From: Tubiluchus corallicola
Taxonomy: Eukaryota > Priapulida > Priapulimorpha > Priapulimorphida > Tubiluchidae
Assembly: GCA_030141605.1 (NCBI GenBank)
Contig: JAQGDQ010000254.1
Location: 135,001-199,000 of the forward strand
Direction: 5' to 3'
DNA: 64,000 nt
In this document: positions 13,674-25,620 of the stretch, piece by piece
Position numbering within the stretch: the stretch's first letter is position 1
How the letters are laid out: the number at the start of each line of letters is the position of its first letter
The notes under the pieces: model-generated
The model's database searches: none
Told to the model about the DNA's origin: nothing
What the model saw: the letters and a program-made list of their open reading frames with translations, nothing else
Translations under genes and position numbers: made by a program

Positions 13674-16600
13674 TCTTTCTAACTGGGCTGAATTATGTCA
13701 TTGTTTCTACGGTGGCTCAAACCACTAATATCATTCTCGATTTCTTCGCTCCACTTTAATACATTTTCTCATTCAGTTACCCTCCACTTTCTTGCAAGTT
13801 CTTGCGCGTTTTTAAATGGAGAGGATCCTGTTTTCGTCGACTACGATTGTTTATTATTAAATGGACATTAGCTTTAAGTTCCTTTCTTTTTTCTAGTCAA
13901 TAGATGTCATCACATTTTTCATAATAAGCAATTGCTAACTTACAGCTTTGCATATCGCCGCTTACTAAAATTATTGTTGAGCTAAAATGAGCAAGAGTGT
14001 TTTTAGGCATTTTAAAAGTTACTCATATGTAGAGTAGGGACTGTCTTTTTCGAACAGAGTATTTAAAGTAAGATTAAGTAAGATAGTAAAGTAAGATAAG
14101 AAAAAGGAATATTTGTTAGCCAATCATTTCGCATATATACTACTGCTGGTATGCAATCTAGTATATCTAACATAATTTTTGTATTAGAACTGGTATGAAA
14201 AACACGTACAATTTTTGCATCTATTTTTCAAATGCAATTAGATGTTAATAGTACACTTACACAGTAGAATGTTTACCAGTATCCATATTGATAAAATTAT
14301 GTAGGTACTTAAAACTTAAATTATACCAAAATAAATAAAAGGCTTTTGTATAGAATATTTTAAACAGGGGCACATTGGTCACCCTAGAGAGACCATTGAC
14401 CATGTTTTTAAACACTTCAGCAGTGTTAATGTAAGCGCTGCTCCATTGAATGATGCAAACCTCCTGACCGTGACACTGGTCTCCAGATTGCTGGAGTTGA
14501 TAACCTTGTTGCGTCACTCTTTTGTTTGAGGCTAATGATTGGTACTATAAGGAAGGAGGAACCAGTCCTGGTAATTAACAACTGCGTTTTTCACACCGCC
14601 TATTGGAACCAGACTAAAAGCAACCAGTTCTGGCAATTAATTGCTATTGAAAAGAGATGCCCGGCAGGCCAAGTAGACCCTCAGTGTTCTGGCAAACTTC
14701 TTACCCCACAAGTACCTTTAATTATATTGTTGCAACAACGTAATGCATCCTATTCATCCCAAACAGCCAGTTTGGCAAAATACTATATAGGCCTTGTAGT
14801 CAACTCAATTCACACTTAAAATCTTATTCAAATTCCCGTAAAAACTACATATAATACGCATAAGATATACGCATTAAAAGAAAAATTAGCCTCTAATTAC
14901 CACTTTACATATACATGTATTCGACACATACAAACTGGAATTAATACTCAACGGCAGAGATTAATATTACGTTGAATAGTTGCGGCGAAATACGAATCTA
15001 CCCTCACTGTCACTATAATAAGGCACGACCTACATTAGAAATATCACTCAAACGGAGACATTGACATAAGGAAAAAATAGCTAAATGCACGCTGAAATAT
15101 GCTGGAAAATAACAAGTATGCAAAAATAATTGATCAAATCAATGGGCGTCTCATGAAAATGGAGCGTTCCTTTGCGGAGATCATTTACTCCTGTAATTGG
15201 CATGGAAAGGAATTATTATTATTATTCTTTATTAATTATATACGTTACGTTACATATACATGTATATATTTATATATGTATATATATATACAATTTCCCT
15301 CTATGATGTGCAGGGTATATTGAAAGGAAGCAGTGACAAAATCGATCCTCGGCAAAATTTGAAGGATTGTCTCTTGTTTATAAAACAGAGTAGAAAATTC
15401 TTTTCATTAATAATTTGACTACTTAACTAACTACATTAAAACAGTAAATTCGCTCATTCATAATTCAAGATAGTGTGGAAAATAGTTAATAGAACACTGT
15501 GATGTAACTTTCAGCGCATTGAGCCCATGGGCGGTTACATGTAAGATTTTGGACTTATCTGTCTTATTCATTTGCATTTAAACGGTAAATAAGAGGGTGA
15601 AGTAGAAATGGAAATGTAAGTGTCTGAGTGGATGAGGTGAGGGAATTACTTTGATGAATCAATGTTTGCATGTTTAGCTTTTAGATCAGTAAAGTATTTT
15701 ATGCATTTTAAGTACCAATTAAGCATTGTGAAAATCATTGTGTTTACTGGCTAATTATCTATATTTTACTTCAGCTGAGCTTATTCTATCTTAACTGAGC
15801 ATTACTTACTTTAGCCGAGCATTACTGTGTGTGCATTTTGAGTGAATGTCGCTGTACTTTAACTGAATATTGCTGTAGTATAACAGGCAAATAAGCTTTA
15901 GGACTTCACAATGTCCAAAATGTCATTTTTAAATTTTATGACGTTTTAAACTCTTTTATTGTAAATACGCGTATGTTTGTTTTTTATCACTATAGAATAA
16001 TGTTTGTATGTAATTACTTTAAATCACAATAAACTATTTAATAGTTTCAAAGTTCTGAGTTTTAGGTGTCTCGTTAACTCTCAATTTTTTCAGAGCTTTC
16101 CTTCTTTTTAATATGACTGTTGCTTACATTATCCTAGTGGTGATTTATATATATATCGTGATTACTGATCGCAGAATTAAAAATCTGAAGCAGTAAGATA
16201 TTTCTTTCAGCTGTCTTACTCCATATTAATGATTATCGCAGGTCGACTTAATTATGTTCAATAAAAATGTGTTCACATGGTTAGCGAATTTTATTGCATT
16301 CTCCGTCAGCTCTATAAAACCATTTTCCTGATGCAGGGAGTGGAAACGCATGAAAATGATTTTATCTTATGCACATATAGCCTTCGCGCTTGTAAAAAAT
16401 CAATGCATTAAAGCGCTTAGGCTGAGATTTTCGCCTTCAGATTTTGTTGCGTTAATATAAAGCTCTTGGCTCGGATACGAGTCATTACTAGATGCTTGTT
16501 GAAAGTCAACTTGAAATTACGCGCCGTTTTCTCGTCTTCGTCATCATTATCATCGTCATTAACAGCAACAACAGTGTCAATAGCTGCAACAGCGTAAATG

Positions 16601-16769
16601 GCAACATCGTGCTCACCATTCGTCATATTTTCATGATCTTCTCGACAGTTACCCCCGCAACTTGAGACGCAAAGTCGTCATTTCTTCTTCCTCTTTTTCT
16701 TTACTTTTATTTTTCCTGATAATCATCTTCATTTCTTTTCTCTTTGCTCCTTCAATGTTTACCACACGT
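13674..16769. other. AT-rich intergenic DNA
   Basis: No supportable gene. There is a TA-rich tract at 15250-15292. A loose set of imperfect repeats of TTAACTGAGCATTACT occurs at about 15770-15880. The open frames at 14257-14517 and 14526-14819 have no recognised similarity. Confidence 0.5.
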
Positions 16770-16995
16770 AAAAATGACACAGGGAACAATGTCACAGGTA
16801 AAAACGGCACAAGAAAAATGGCACAAATGGATTTTTACCGTGCCATTTTTTCCTGTGCCATTTTTTCCCTATGACACTCTTACCTGTGGCCTTTATTACC
16901 CACTTTCCATTTGTGCCATTTTTTCCTGTGCTATTTTTCCTGTGCCATTTTTACCGTGCCATTTTTCCTGTGCCATTTTTACCTGTGCCATTTTT
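16770..16995. repeat. 13-16-bp minisatellite with inverted left arm
   Basis: Tandem units close to CCTGTGCCATTTTTA run rightward (about 16838-16995), best preserved at 16918-16995. The left part (16770-16830) holds the complementary form (TTTTTACCTGTG-type units read as GGCACA with A-runs), so the tract could fold into a hairpin. Open frames rich in Cys-Ala-Ile-Phe are artefacts. Confidence 0.75.
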
Positions 16996-19560
16996 AGCTA
17001 CATTCGACACTGACACTTTCATGGATTACTATAGCCATTGCCATCGCCGTTGCCAATGCAATAATTTAGCCGCCGCAGCATTCTATACATGTTTTGATTA
17101 AATTCGATTGATTCTTACTACGTATTTACCATCACCACTGCATGCACTGCGAAAAAACACTGTTGCCTTGAGTTCTACAACCACAGGAGCATAATTCGCA
17201 TTAAGCAGCAGGCCGTAAATTGAAGGGTGCCATAAACCAAGTTCTCAGAAACCGAATAAAACTGGCACAGCTTGGGAATAAAATAATGCAGTCTTTTTCG
17301 AGGATGAGTATGCAGTGCACCGATAATTTTAACCACGCCGTCCGTGAGAATTAGCGACATTAATTCAGATGTCAGTGTGAGTGACCCCTTAGAACATCAA
17401 GGTCGTACGGTGGCTGGATTATTTCATCATTTCATATTAATCTGAGAGAAAATTTTCAAACATAGCCTGACCCTAACCTTGCGGAATGGTAACCTTGGGC
17501 TTGGTAGTTCTAACCGGGTCAGTAAATGTTAATTACGTGGACCATGCATGTAAGTCTGGATTTGTACTGCTATAACCCTGTCATTTATGGTAATCACCAT
17601 AATCAATTCCTGCTTGACCATAAACCGATAAAATGTGCAAAGTGGCAAAAATGACAGACAATTTCAGACTATGCTATACACTTGCATGTACAAATCTTTT
17701 TTGAAGTGAAAATTTCTCATCTAGTGTTTTATACCGCGAAGAGTGGGCGGAAGAAGAGTTCTTGTGAAAGGTCATTCATGTACACTTTTGTTGTGCAGTT
17801 TATATTGTGTGGTGATTGAATGATTTTATACTAACATGACGTTTGCAAAGCTGAATGGAAATAAAGATAAATGGGATGTTTCTAATTTAATCCTAGACAC
17901 ATGCAAAGACAATCAAATTTATAACACTAAACAACTGCTATTTAAATTTATTTTCTTAAAGAGTCATCAACTTATGACGCCTCATTTTTTGTCAATCGAT
18001 GTCAGTACTTGTGTGTAATCTACTATTATTAGTGTACTATTTACGCCTTTGCCCTTGGTGCCGCGATCTCCTAACATTTGTATTGAACTAACATAAGCTA
18101 GTGTATCGTCAGTAACTTGTTTTGATGGTGTTTTTTATAGTGCTCCATGTCCTGTTATTTTGGCTTCTTTGTCTCTGCATTTTATAGTAGGATTACAATC
18201 TAGCAAGTTGATAGCCTATCAGACTGAAATTGCATAAGCTGTCCATCAATCTAAGTAGATCTCTGCGTACGTTCAAATTGCAGTACAGCACAGTAAGCCT
18301 ATATTTAGGTTTTTGCCGATCGAGACTTGCTATTTCCTACACACTTGCAACATACTTAATTAATAGGTTTTAACTGTGACGCACATCCGTTACACAAGGC
18401 ACTAATGACCTGGCAGATCGCTGAGAGAGGCCCAATAAACGTAGTAATTGAACTTGCAAGCGATAAAGCGCACCCGTGTACGATAAGAAGAGATTGGATG
18501 CACCATTACAGTAGCAGCCAAACATCGAAAATTCCCCGGTTGATAATAGAAAAATCTTCGAAGGATCAAAACATTATATATTTATGAATGTAATGATGAG
18601 AAATCACCCAGGTCTAATCACAATATCGTAATACCATTATGAAGATAATAGGAAGGTTGGTAAGCTATGAAGTTGGTGACCGACTAAGCTTTTGATCAAA
18701 ATTCTAAATGTCTTGCACCTGTAGTTTATCAAAGAACTGTGAAGTTTACGATTCTGGATATAATGCTTATATTAACTAGGTACAGTAACAGAAAGCCTAT
18801 GAATTATTGTATAAATGACAGATTATGAAAATGTATGACTATTATGCACCCAAACGGGGGAAGCCCGTCTTATTGAATAATACGGGATCCTCGCTCCTCA
18901 CAGCATCTACCTTTTATAACATCTTTATGCACTGTAAGCCGGCATCCAACCTTCAAAGGCAAGATCTCCTCAATGTTTGTGACGAGACCGGAATCTAGCC
19001 TATCAAGTATATCCCTCCAAGTGAGCCACTGTACGTAATTATCTCAGCCACATTAGGATGTCAATCCATCATCCCTCTACGAAAGGAGAGAATGCAGAAA
19101 AGACAGAGAAGTTCTGTTTTAAGCAAAAGCCCCCGGGGGTTTAAGAGAAAGTAGATAATTTCTTGTCTGTCAAGTGTCAACAGTTCAATTATACATGTGG
19201 TTGTTTAGTTGCTGTGTTTAGTTTGATTACTGCCAGCATATTTCTTCATTTTGCTATTAGATCTTTTCAACATATACATTGTTATGCATCATTACTTTAT
19301 TCACCAAGACGTTTCTCAGTAATTCGGCCGTCATATGTCACTAAGAACAAAACGTGAGAGGTGGCCAAAGTGTTAACTGCCGAAATTGCAAATATATGTA
19401 AAGAAAGAGAATAAATATGATGCAAAGTTTCTTTCAAGTTTCAACGGGTACGTCATTGTAAAGCGACTGGTCACACACACAGTACAAAACTAAACGTGCA
19501 TGTACATGTCTATACTTACTTAAATGCTAAGCTGTACATGGACGTTAGCATTTGGTCGTT
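16996..19560. other. AT-rich intergenic DNA
   Basis: No gene seen. Short open frames (17836-18018, 18405-18587, 19163-19357) lack recognised motifs and splice context. Confidence 0.5.
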
Positions 19561-19564
19561 GTTA

Positions 19565-19890
19565 CCCTACTCTCTATTATACAAAAACGCTTATCACCTC
19601 CCCCACGAGCTCTGGCATCCAAGGCTGCAGCTGCTACTTGCAATGGCCTTGACAGAGCCATTGGCAGTGCAATGCGCAGTGCAACGACATTAGAGTTTCG
19701 AACTCGGTGTTGCCTGCCTGCCTATCGAACGCACTTTTCAAAAAGGGTTATTAAACCGAACCCGAGCAGCGTTCTCTTGGCAAGTTGACAGCGTTTTATA
19801 CATTATAAATAGGCAGCTCAGTCAGTTCACTTCGCGTCTATATAAACACGAACATAATCTAAGCCGAGTGTCTACGAACTTCAGGTGTGC
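19565..19890 (+). promoter_or_regulatory. Candidate promoter-like segment with TATA boxes
   Basis: A GC-richer block (19600-19790) ends in TATAAAT (19804-19810), with an initiator-like TCACTTC about 25 bases downstream. A second TATATAA lies at 19840-19846. No coding exon is recognisable downstream on the plus strand, so if this is active it would make a non-coding or unrecognised RNA running toward the 3' end of SoxC. Confidence 0.2.
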
Positions 19891-20450
19891 CTAAACTAGG
19901 TACACTTGGTTAAGGTACATGCACCCGCAGGCTGTTACTCTTATTTAAAACTCCCTGGATATTTGTGACCTGAATTTAACCGGACTATTCAGTCGTAGTT
20001 TTTCAAACCAAAGTTAAACTGTGATATGCCTGTTAAAGTGACAATGCAGTCCCCACAGGATAATAACCATGGCGACACTCTATCTTGCTCAGTCAAGATT
20101 ATTTTCTTGCCGTGGATAGTTGCCACAGCACCCCAAATGTGCGTCCGCCCTACATTTAAACCATGTCAAGACTGTCAATATCCGGTTACGAGCTTGTGAC
20201 TTGTTTAATGTTTATATTCAGTTGCTGTCCAATTTGCAAACACACGAACCAGATATCCAACTCAAGTTTGACCTAACTGCTTGACACTATAATAAGCCAC
20301 CAACACCAAAATTTTGTGTTTCTGGAAAATATATTCAATTCGTTCAATATATACAACAAAAATACAAAGAATACAGTGTTTCATAACACTTGCTACATAC
20401 ACATCATAGTTCAACACTTTATCATTATTACACAAAGAGATTGCAGCAAA

Positions 20451-20456
20451 TTTATT
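20451..20456 (-). terminator. Candidate distal poly(A) signal for SoxC
   Basis: The minus strand reads AATAAA here, about 1.8 kb past the SoxC stop codon. The interval between is consistently A-rich on the plus strand (U-rich in the transcript), as expected for a long 3' UTR. Use of this site is inferred. Confidence 0.3.
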
Positions 20457-21521
20457 AACACTGGGGTATGTGGTATATGAAATGGAAATTTGAAAGAAGT
20501 TACACACACTCCCACTATGCGTCTAAGGTTTAAAATACATGTTTAATACATCAAGTTTTACAATACTTATACAAAACTGATAGAAATGTTTGATCGATTA
20601 ATGACTGGTACCACTTACAGTGCTGTACATTAGCTTTCGCATCAGTTCATCATTACGTCATTACCTAATTATAGTAATAACTCAATTTTACATCATTACA
20701 CAATCAATGTGCATTTAAAACACACAAAAATACGAAACGGTGCGCACAATACAAAAGTGCTCAATAATAATTATTATAATAATTGTTGGAAAATTCAAGT
20801 TACCAATACAATTCGTAAAGAATAAAAATCGAATACTATTTACACATATTCTACAGAATAACATCCATACTTTGAAAGTTCGTTTTTACAAAATACACAA
20901 GTTCAGTATCTACAAATGTGCCAACGTTACTGTAGCTACAGTTTCGTACGCGGCCTGCCTAGTGAAAACTGGCATTGCATATTACTCAGTTACATACATA
21001 AACTCAGGCGGGAAAAGTTCATTGGTTTTTACAGGCGTGCCTGTGGTCCCTAGAAGCTGTTGGTTTGAACAGCCAGTATTCAAACCTGAATTATTACAAC
21101 AGACTAAAATACTCTACAAGGTCGCTCTGAAAATTGGACATAATTTAATAGATGTTTTCTAACCATTACATAATCATTGTGATTTAGTAATTATGAAGTA
21201 CAATTTTATAGGCATTTTATGACAAAACATCCAGTTTACAACCAAAGTAAATGAAAAGAAATGTTCAACAGAACAAATATTTTAACAGGCATACATACTT
21301 CAGTCCAATGATCTTGAGATATTACAACAGGGCAAGGAAACATGTTAAAATAGCTATTGAACCTACTTACAATAAAAGAGATATTCCTACAATTGCAGCA
21401 AAGTACAATTACATACTTTTAATAAGTAAATACAATAATGATCATAAATAAATTTAATAATACTTAATATTGCAGATGCTTTTAAAGACAAGGCTATTCG
21501 AAAATAATTAAAAAATGAGTG

Positions 21522-21527
21522 TTTATT
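21522..21527 (-). terminator. Candidate proximal poly(A) signal for SoxC
   Basis: AATAAA on the minus strand, about 760 bases beyond the SoxC stop codon, would give a 3' UTR of roughly 0.8 kb that includes the AU-rich element. Confidence 0.4.
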
Positions 21528-21751
21528 GCTATTAAATCAGGATTTTCAAAAGAAATTTGTAGTTATCAAAAGTTAAAAGTTGACAGTCAATTTTTTGTAA
21601 ACAGAGCTTAATCAAATGCTTGAAAACACTGTAATTACACCATTCACTAATATGCAAAAAATCGCCAGAAAGTTCAGTCTCAGTCTGCAAAGTGAATGCC
21701 AACACCAGTAATTTAAAACACAACCTTGGGCTAGCAAAACGCTAGACACAG

Positions 21752-21772
21752 TATTAAATAAATAAATATTAC
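21752..21772 (-). promoter_or_regulatory. AU-rich element in SoxC 3' UTR
   Basis: The minus strand contains three overlapping ATTTA pentamers (ATATTTATTTATTTAA), including the UUAUUUAUU nonamer that is the classical mRNA-instability consensus. It lies about 0.5 kb after the stop codon. Function as a destabiliser is inferred from the motif alone. Confidence 0.5.
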
Positions 21773-22288
21773 GTAATGTAGGCCACAAAATAATATGTAC
21801 ACAGTCTTTTCTCTCTCACTTCCCCTGATACATCGATCCCCATAGAAAATCAAGCCTGTGGAATAATTTACATAAAACATATCCCCAAAACACAGATTCC
21901 CTAAAAATCAGAATGATAATAACCCCTTATGGATGCTCTACTTTAATTTACCCAACAAATGTAACGAATAACCTGACCACGAACATTCTCAATATTATTA
22001 CAGAAAAATATTTTTTAACACGTTCCAGTCACTCGCCGTAACGACACCTCAAGAACACCATCCAAGCCAAAAGCAAGTACAGTTATTAGCAAGAAATTGC
22101 TAATAGGCAGGCATGAATGAAAAGTACAGGTCTCTCACTACAGGGGCACCAAATGCCCTTTTTCACAAGCACTTAACAGCTATAAAAGGAAAACATAACA
22201 ATGGCTTTCAACTCATTAGCAAGTCTGTAGGCCTGTAGAGCTCATTATTGGGGTACTTACTGTATCAGCCAGGATAAACAATAGTTTC

Positions 22289-23284
22289 TTACGTTGTGAT
22301 TAACGACGTTAGGCCACCATCGGCATTGCCAAGATTATCCAACCAGTCAAGGTCGTTTGGATCGGATGTGTAATCGTAATCTGGAAATTCGAAATGTGAC
22401 TCTTTGATCTTCTCAAATTCTGAATCTGTCAGAGCGATATGTGCAAATTCACTTGCCCAGTTGGACGGCAGATTCAGCATTTCGGTTAAGTCCGGATCCG
22501 GAGAAACGCCGACTTCACTGCCGTATCCGGATGAACTGGTAGAATCGACGGATGCAGCACCGTCCGAATTCGTTGAACTGCGTGGGCTGCCGAACATGTC
22601 ATCATAAAAGGTACTCGACTCGGGAGTTCCTGGGGACACAGCACCCGGGCTGTTCGGTAAATTGACTAAATGCCCTGCACCCAACGTACCTTTCCTAGCT
22701 TTGATCCTATCCTTGAATTTTTTGTCGATGGTGAGTTTTAATTTGAGTTTATTAGAGTTCAAACCACCAGAGGTAACACTCGACACATGATGTAAAATGG
22801 CGTATTCGTCATCTTCGGCCGAAGAACAGCGAAATTTCGATGCCCTTGCGATATCACCTGTTTTTGATTTGCTGATTTTGCCCACTTTGCCCTCGGAATG
22901 TTTTACAGCTGCCGAGGAAATTTTAGCTTTCTTACGAGGTCGGTATTTGTAATCGGGATATTCCTGCTGGTGCAGAACGCGAAGCCTTTCCGCCTCTTCG
23001 ATGAACGGTTGCTTCTCTGCGTCGTTCAGTTGTTTCCATCGTTTACCCAGTCTCTTACTTATCTCGGCATTGTGCATGTCGGGCTGTACTTCCACTATTT
23101 TTCGTCTTTCAATCTGACTCCATACCATGAATGCATTCATAGGCCGTTTGATGTGAGCTACAGCTTTCTTGCACTGTGTCGCATCTGTGTACGGCGTAGA
23201 GCTCTCACAATGCATCACCTTTTGACTGGGAAAAATGTCCACGCCATGTTTCGCCAAACCCGTGTCGTTCCGTCCGGGCAGCAT
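22289..23284 (-). CDS. SoxC: SoxC-family HMG-box transcription factor (Sox4/11/12-like), single exon
   Basis: This is a nuclear DNA-binding factor of the SoxC group, which recognises ATTGT-type sites and regulates progenitor and neuronal differentiation in animals. The 331-residue protein has an HMG box at about residues 44-122, beginning [20 protein letters not shown] and ending in the [10 protein letters not shown] basic motif. The spacing and the [15 protein letters not shown] stretch are the SoxC form. It is followed by a Ser-rich, basic linker, then a Ser/Gly-rich region, then an acidic C-terminus containing DLDWLDNL, which fits the conserved SoxC transactivation domain. The open frame extends 43 codons upstream but only from a TTG; the first ATG is at 23284, with a purine at -3, so I start there. 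It has no introns, as is usual for SoxC genes. The box is intact with no frameshift. Family assignment is very secure; the precise start is likely. Confidence 0.95.
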   Translation of the reverse strand: MLPGRNDTGLAKHGVDIFPSQKVMHCESSTPYTDATQCKKAVAHIKRPMNAFMVWSQIERRKIVEVQPDMHNAEISKRLGKRWKQLNDAEKQPFIEEAERLRVLHQQEYPDYKYRPRKKAKISSAAVKHSEGKVGKISKSKTGDIARASKFRCSSAEDDEYAILHHVSSVTSGGLNSNKLKLKLTIDKKFKDRIKARKGTLGAGHLVNLPNSPGAVSPGTPESSTFYDDMFGSPRSSTNSDGAASVDSTSSSGYGSEVGVSPDPDLTEMLNLPSNWASEFAHIALTDSEFEKIKESHFEFPDYDYTSDPNDLDWLDNLGNADGGLTSLITT

Positions 23285-23395
23285 TTCTAATTCACATAGA
23301 AATTTGTGTTTAATATTCCAGTCGTGTAAATACAGTCTGCTTTGCACAACTAACAAATCTATCTGCACAACACTGCAAGCACACGAGAATCTGAA
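23285..23395 (-). other. SoxC: SoxC 5' UTR (inferred)
   Basis: This is the interval between the predicted transcription start, about 25-30 bases downstream of the TATA box, and the first ATG. It remains in frame with the CDS but has no ATG, so it should not be translated from a normal start. Confidence 0.45.
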
Positions 23396-23418
23396 CTGCT
23401 GCACGTGCAGCAAAAAGC

Positions 23419-23460
23419 TTATAAACCATGCGTCGTGACGTCACGAGGCGGACAACCAAT
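23419..23460 (-). promoter_or_regulatory. SoxC: SoxC core promoter: TATA, CRE, inverted CCAAT
   Basis: Reading the minus strand toward the gene: ATTGG (inverted CCAAT, 23456-23460), then the perfect CREB/ATF palindrome TGACGTCA (23436-23443), then TTTATAA (23419-23425). All lie within 42 bases and about 135-175 bases upstream of the start codon. The order and spacing are those of a textbook focused, cAMP-responsive type promoter. Activity is inferred. Confidence 0.6.
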
Positions 23461-23469
23461 CAGCGGCGT

Positions 23470-25515
23470 CAGTAGTTAGGCTTGTAAACAAAAACCACCT
23501 GCTAGCTGATAGCATGCCAGGCATGACTGAAGCACACATGTATGCGTAATTATTGCCAATACATCTAGTCAACTTCAACTAATCAACACGTAATGCCGAT
23601 TGCTGAGAAATGGGAAAGCGAAGATGTGATTGAATTATGACACTCCAAGAAATCCTTGCTAAACGCTTCCCTAAAGATCGTAAATTAACACCGGAAGTAT
23701 TAAAACAGGCTTAGTTACACTTCCTTAGCAGCCATCCTGAGTTCCTGTTAATAGATCTAAAAAGTAATCTTTAAGTAGAAAGATGTCAATATAGTTTTAC
23801 CAACTGCAAGGTACCTTGCTGGTTAAGGCGGTTATTAAACTTCTAGTAACACTCGTTCTTTTCCGTTTTTGTTGTACCACCCGCTGAGGATTTGCACTCT
23901 GATTGGTGTTATTTTTTAAAGCTGTTAAACTCTAAACTTCCTAAAAATGAAGACAAAAAGTAGACCGAAATAGCAAACATTTTTGTCAAGCCTTAGCTAA
24001 GGCATATTGGGTCTAGAAAAACTTGAAAAAAGTAAAAAACGGTAGCTATTCCCCCTTTAATGACTAATAAACTAGGAGCTCAAATAGTATAGATGCCACG
24101 CAACATTTTTACAACTTTTTCCCTTAATGGAGGTTATAGACCTGCGATGTTTTATTCTTGCTGTTTTTTGCTGTTTTCTTTGTTCTTAATGCTGACTAAA
24201 ACTATGCAAAACGGTAAAACTGCAAAATTATACAACGGAAACGCTTGCTTTGTTCCAGTATGGCGATTTTTGGTCGATGCACACAATTGAGACTTGACGA
24301 AACATTGCAAATATATACTCTGACAGTTTAGTTGCTTAAAAAATAAAAATGTATTTATTTATTCGTTCGTTCGTTTGCTTGTTCATTCATTCATTCAGTC
24401 AATAATTTATTTAGTCATTTATTTATTTACTTTGAATACGTCCCATTGCAGTTATTCTGCTAGTTTTGCCAATGGCGCTGAAAAGCACAGATAAACATTA
24501 ATAGTTTTGCATTTTTAACACAAATTAGCTTTAGCAACACACGCCCGTGGATTACGTCATACCGCTACTATGACTACAGAACCTATGTCATCATTTACTA
24601 GAAATGGTGTAGAAATTTGTGCATCTTTATCTATTTGGTCTTTTTTTAAATGTCATTAAAAACAACAAACAGTTTTTTATGCTACGCAGCGGTACAAACT
24701 CTTTTCTCGTGCAATAAGAGCCGTGCACGCAGCTATTTCGCTTTTAATCGTGAGCGTTCAGAATTCGGGTAAATCGCACGGTTAAAAAAGCCCTGCAGGC
24801 CAAATGCAAAACGATCAATTCTACTTGCAGTCGGGAATGAATAGACAATCGTTGTAAAAGCCCCGTGCCGCCTAATGCATTTACCGTTACGCCAGTCTTC
24901 AGGTGGTTCATCTAGACGGATATTAAGCATAAACCGGTAACAGAAAGAGCGGCAGGTGCGTGCGCGTGGCGTACACCCTCCAGGCTTAGTCCTTATAAAA
25001 GCCCTATATATGGAGCTACCGTAGCTTATTGACCTGAAATTGTGTGAGATTCCCACCAGAACAAAATCTCACTTGGATTTCGACAGCTGTGTATAAGCAG
25101 ACAGCTTGCCAGAAAGCCTGTCATGGCCATTTAATGACTGGTATGCAGAATATGTTCAACTCGAAGCTACCAGGCATTCCTTAATGAGGTTTCCATCAGC
25201 TTAAATTTACCGTTCTTTATTTTGCTTTCGTTTTCACTGTAGTGTCATGGTTAACTGAAAATAAGTGACACTAAAACAATATTATACACACGTTGACTAA
25301 AAACTGAGCAAGAATAACTTTATCGGGCATAATATAGCTGCAGATACTTCGCCTTTTTCTGGAAAATTGCCAAGCATTATATAATTCTATACCGGATATT
25401 ATTCGACATTATTCGAATGCTCAACATCTAGCCAGTTAGGGCTATTATGTCCGTTTACTCCCCACAACAAATGACAATGACAATGTATTCCATTAGCAAT
25501 TTAAAATAATAACTA
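23470..25515. other. Intergenic DNA upstream of SoxC
   Basis: No gene seen. It includes an (ATTT)/(GTTC) tetranucleotide patch (24355-24430). A GC-richer block (24710-25060) has an unrecognised 107-codon minus-strand frame which I do not call. Confidence 0.5.
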
Positions 25516-25519
25516 AATT

Positions 25520-25620
25520 GAGATCTTTCGTTTGGTATATACATCCCAAAAAATGGTGCTCTCGTTGGAACTGTAGCCTCGAATATTACATATAAATATT
25601 TATATACATATGTATATTCA
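25520..25620 (+). repeat. Dispersed repeat shared with 43.0 kb
   Basis: The segment beginning GAGATCTTTCGTTTGG and ending TGTAGCCTCGAAT, followed by a TA-rich tail, is clearly homologous to 42986-43076. Both copies have the same order and the same TA-rich end, which suggests a short dispersed element with a TA microsatellite tail. Confidence 0.65.

Noticed and set aside
20740-21162. 140-codon plus-strand frame
   Set aside because: Starts at GTG, has no recognised motif and lies antisense to the likely SoxC 3' UTR.
22404-23290. Plus-strand frames across SoxC
   Set aside because: Shadows of the SoxC coding strand.
23285-23413. Longer SoxC start adding 43 N-terminal residues
   Set aside because: The extension begins with TTG, has no ATG and falls between the TATA box and the first ATG, so it is best read as 5' UTR.
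24733-25056. 107-codon minus-strand frame in GC-richer DNA
   Set aside because: No recognisable domain, no splice or promoter context.
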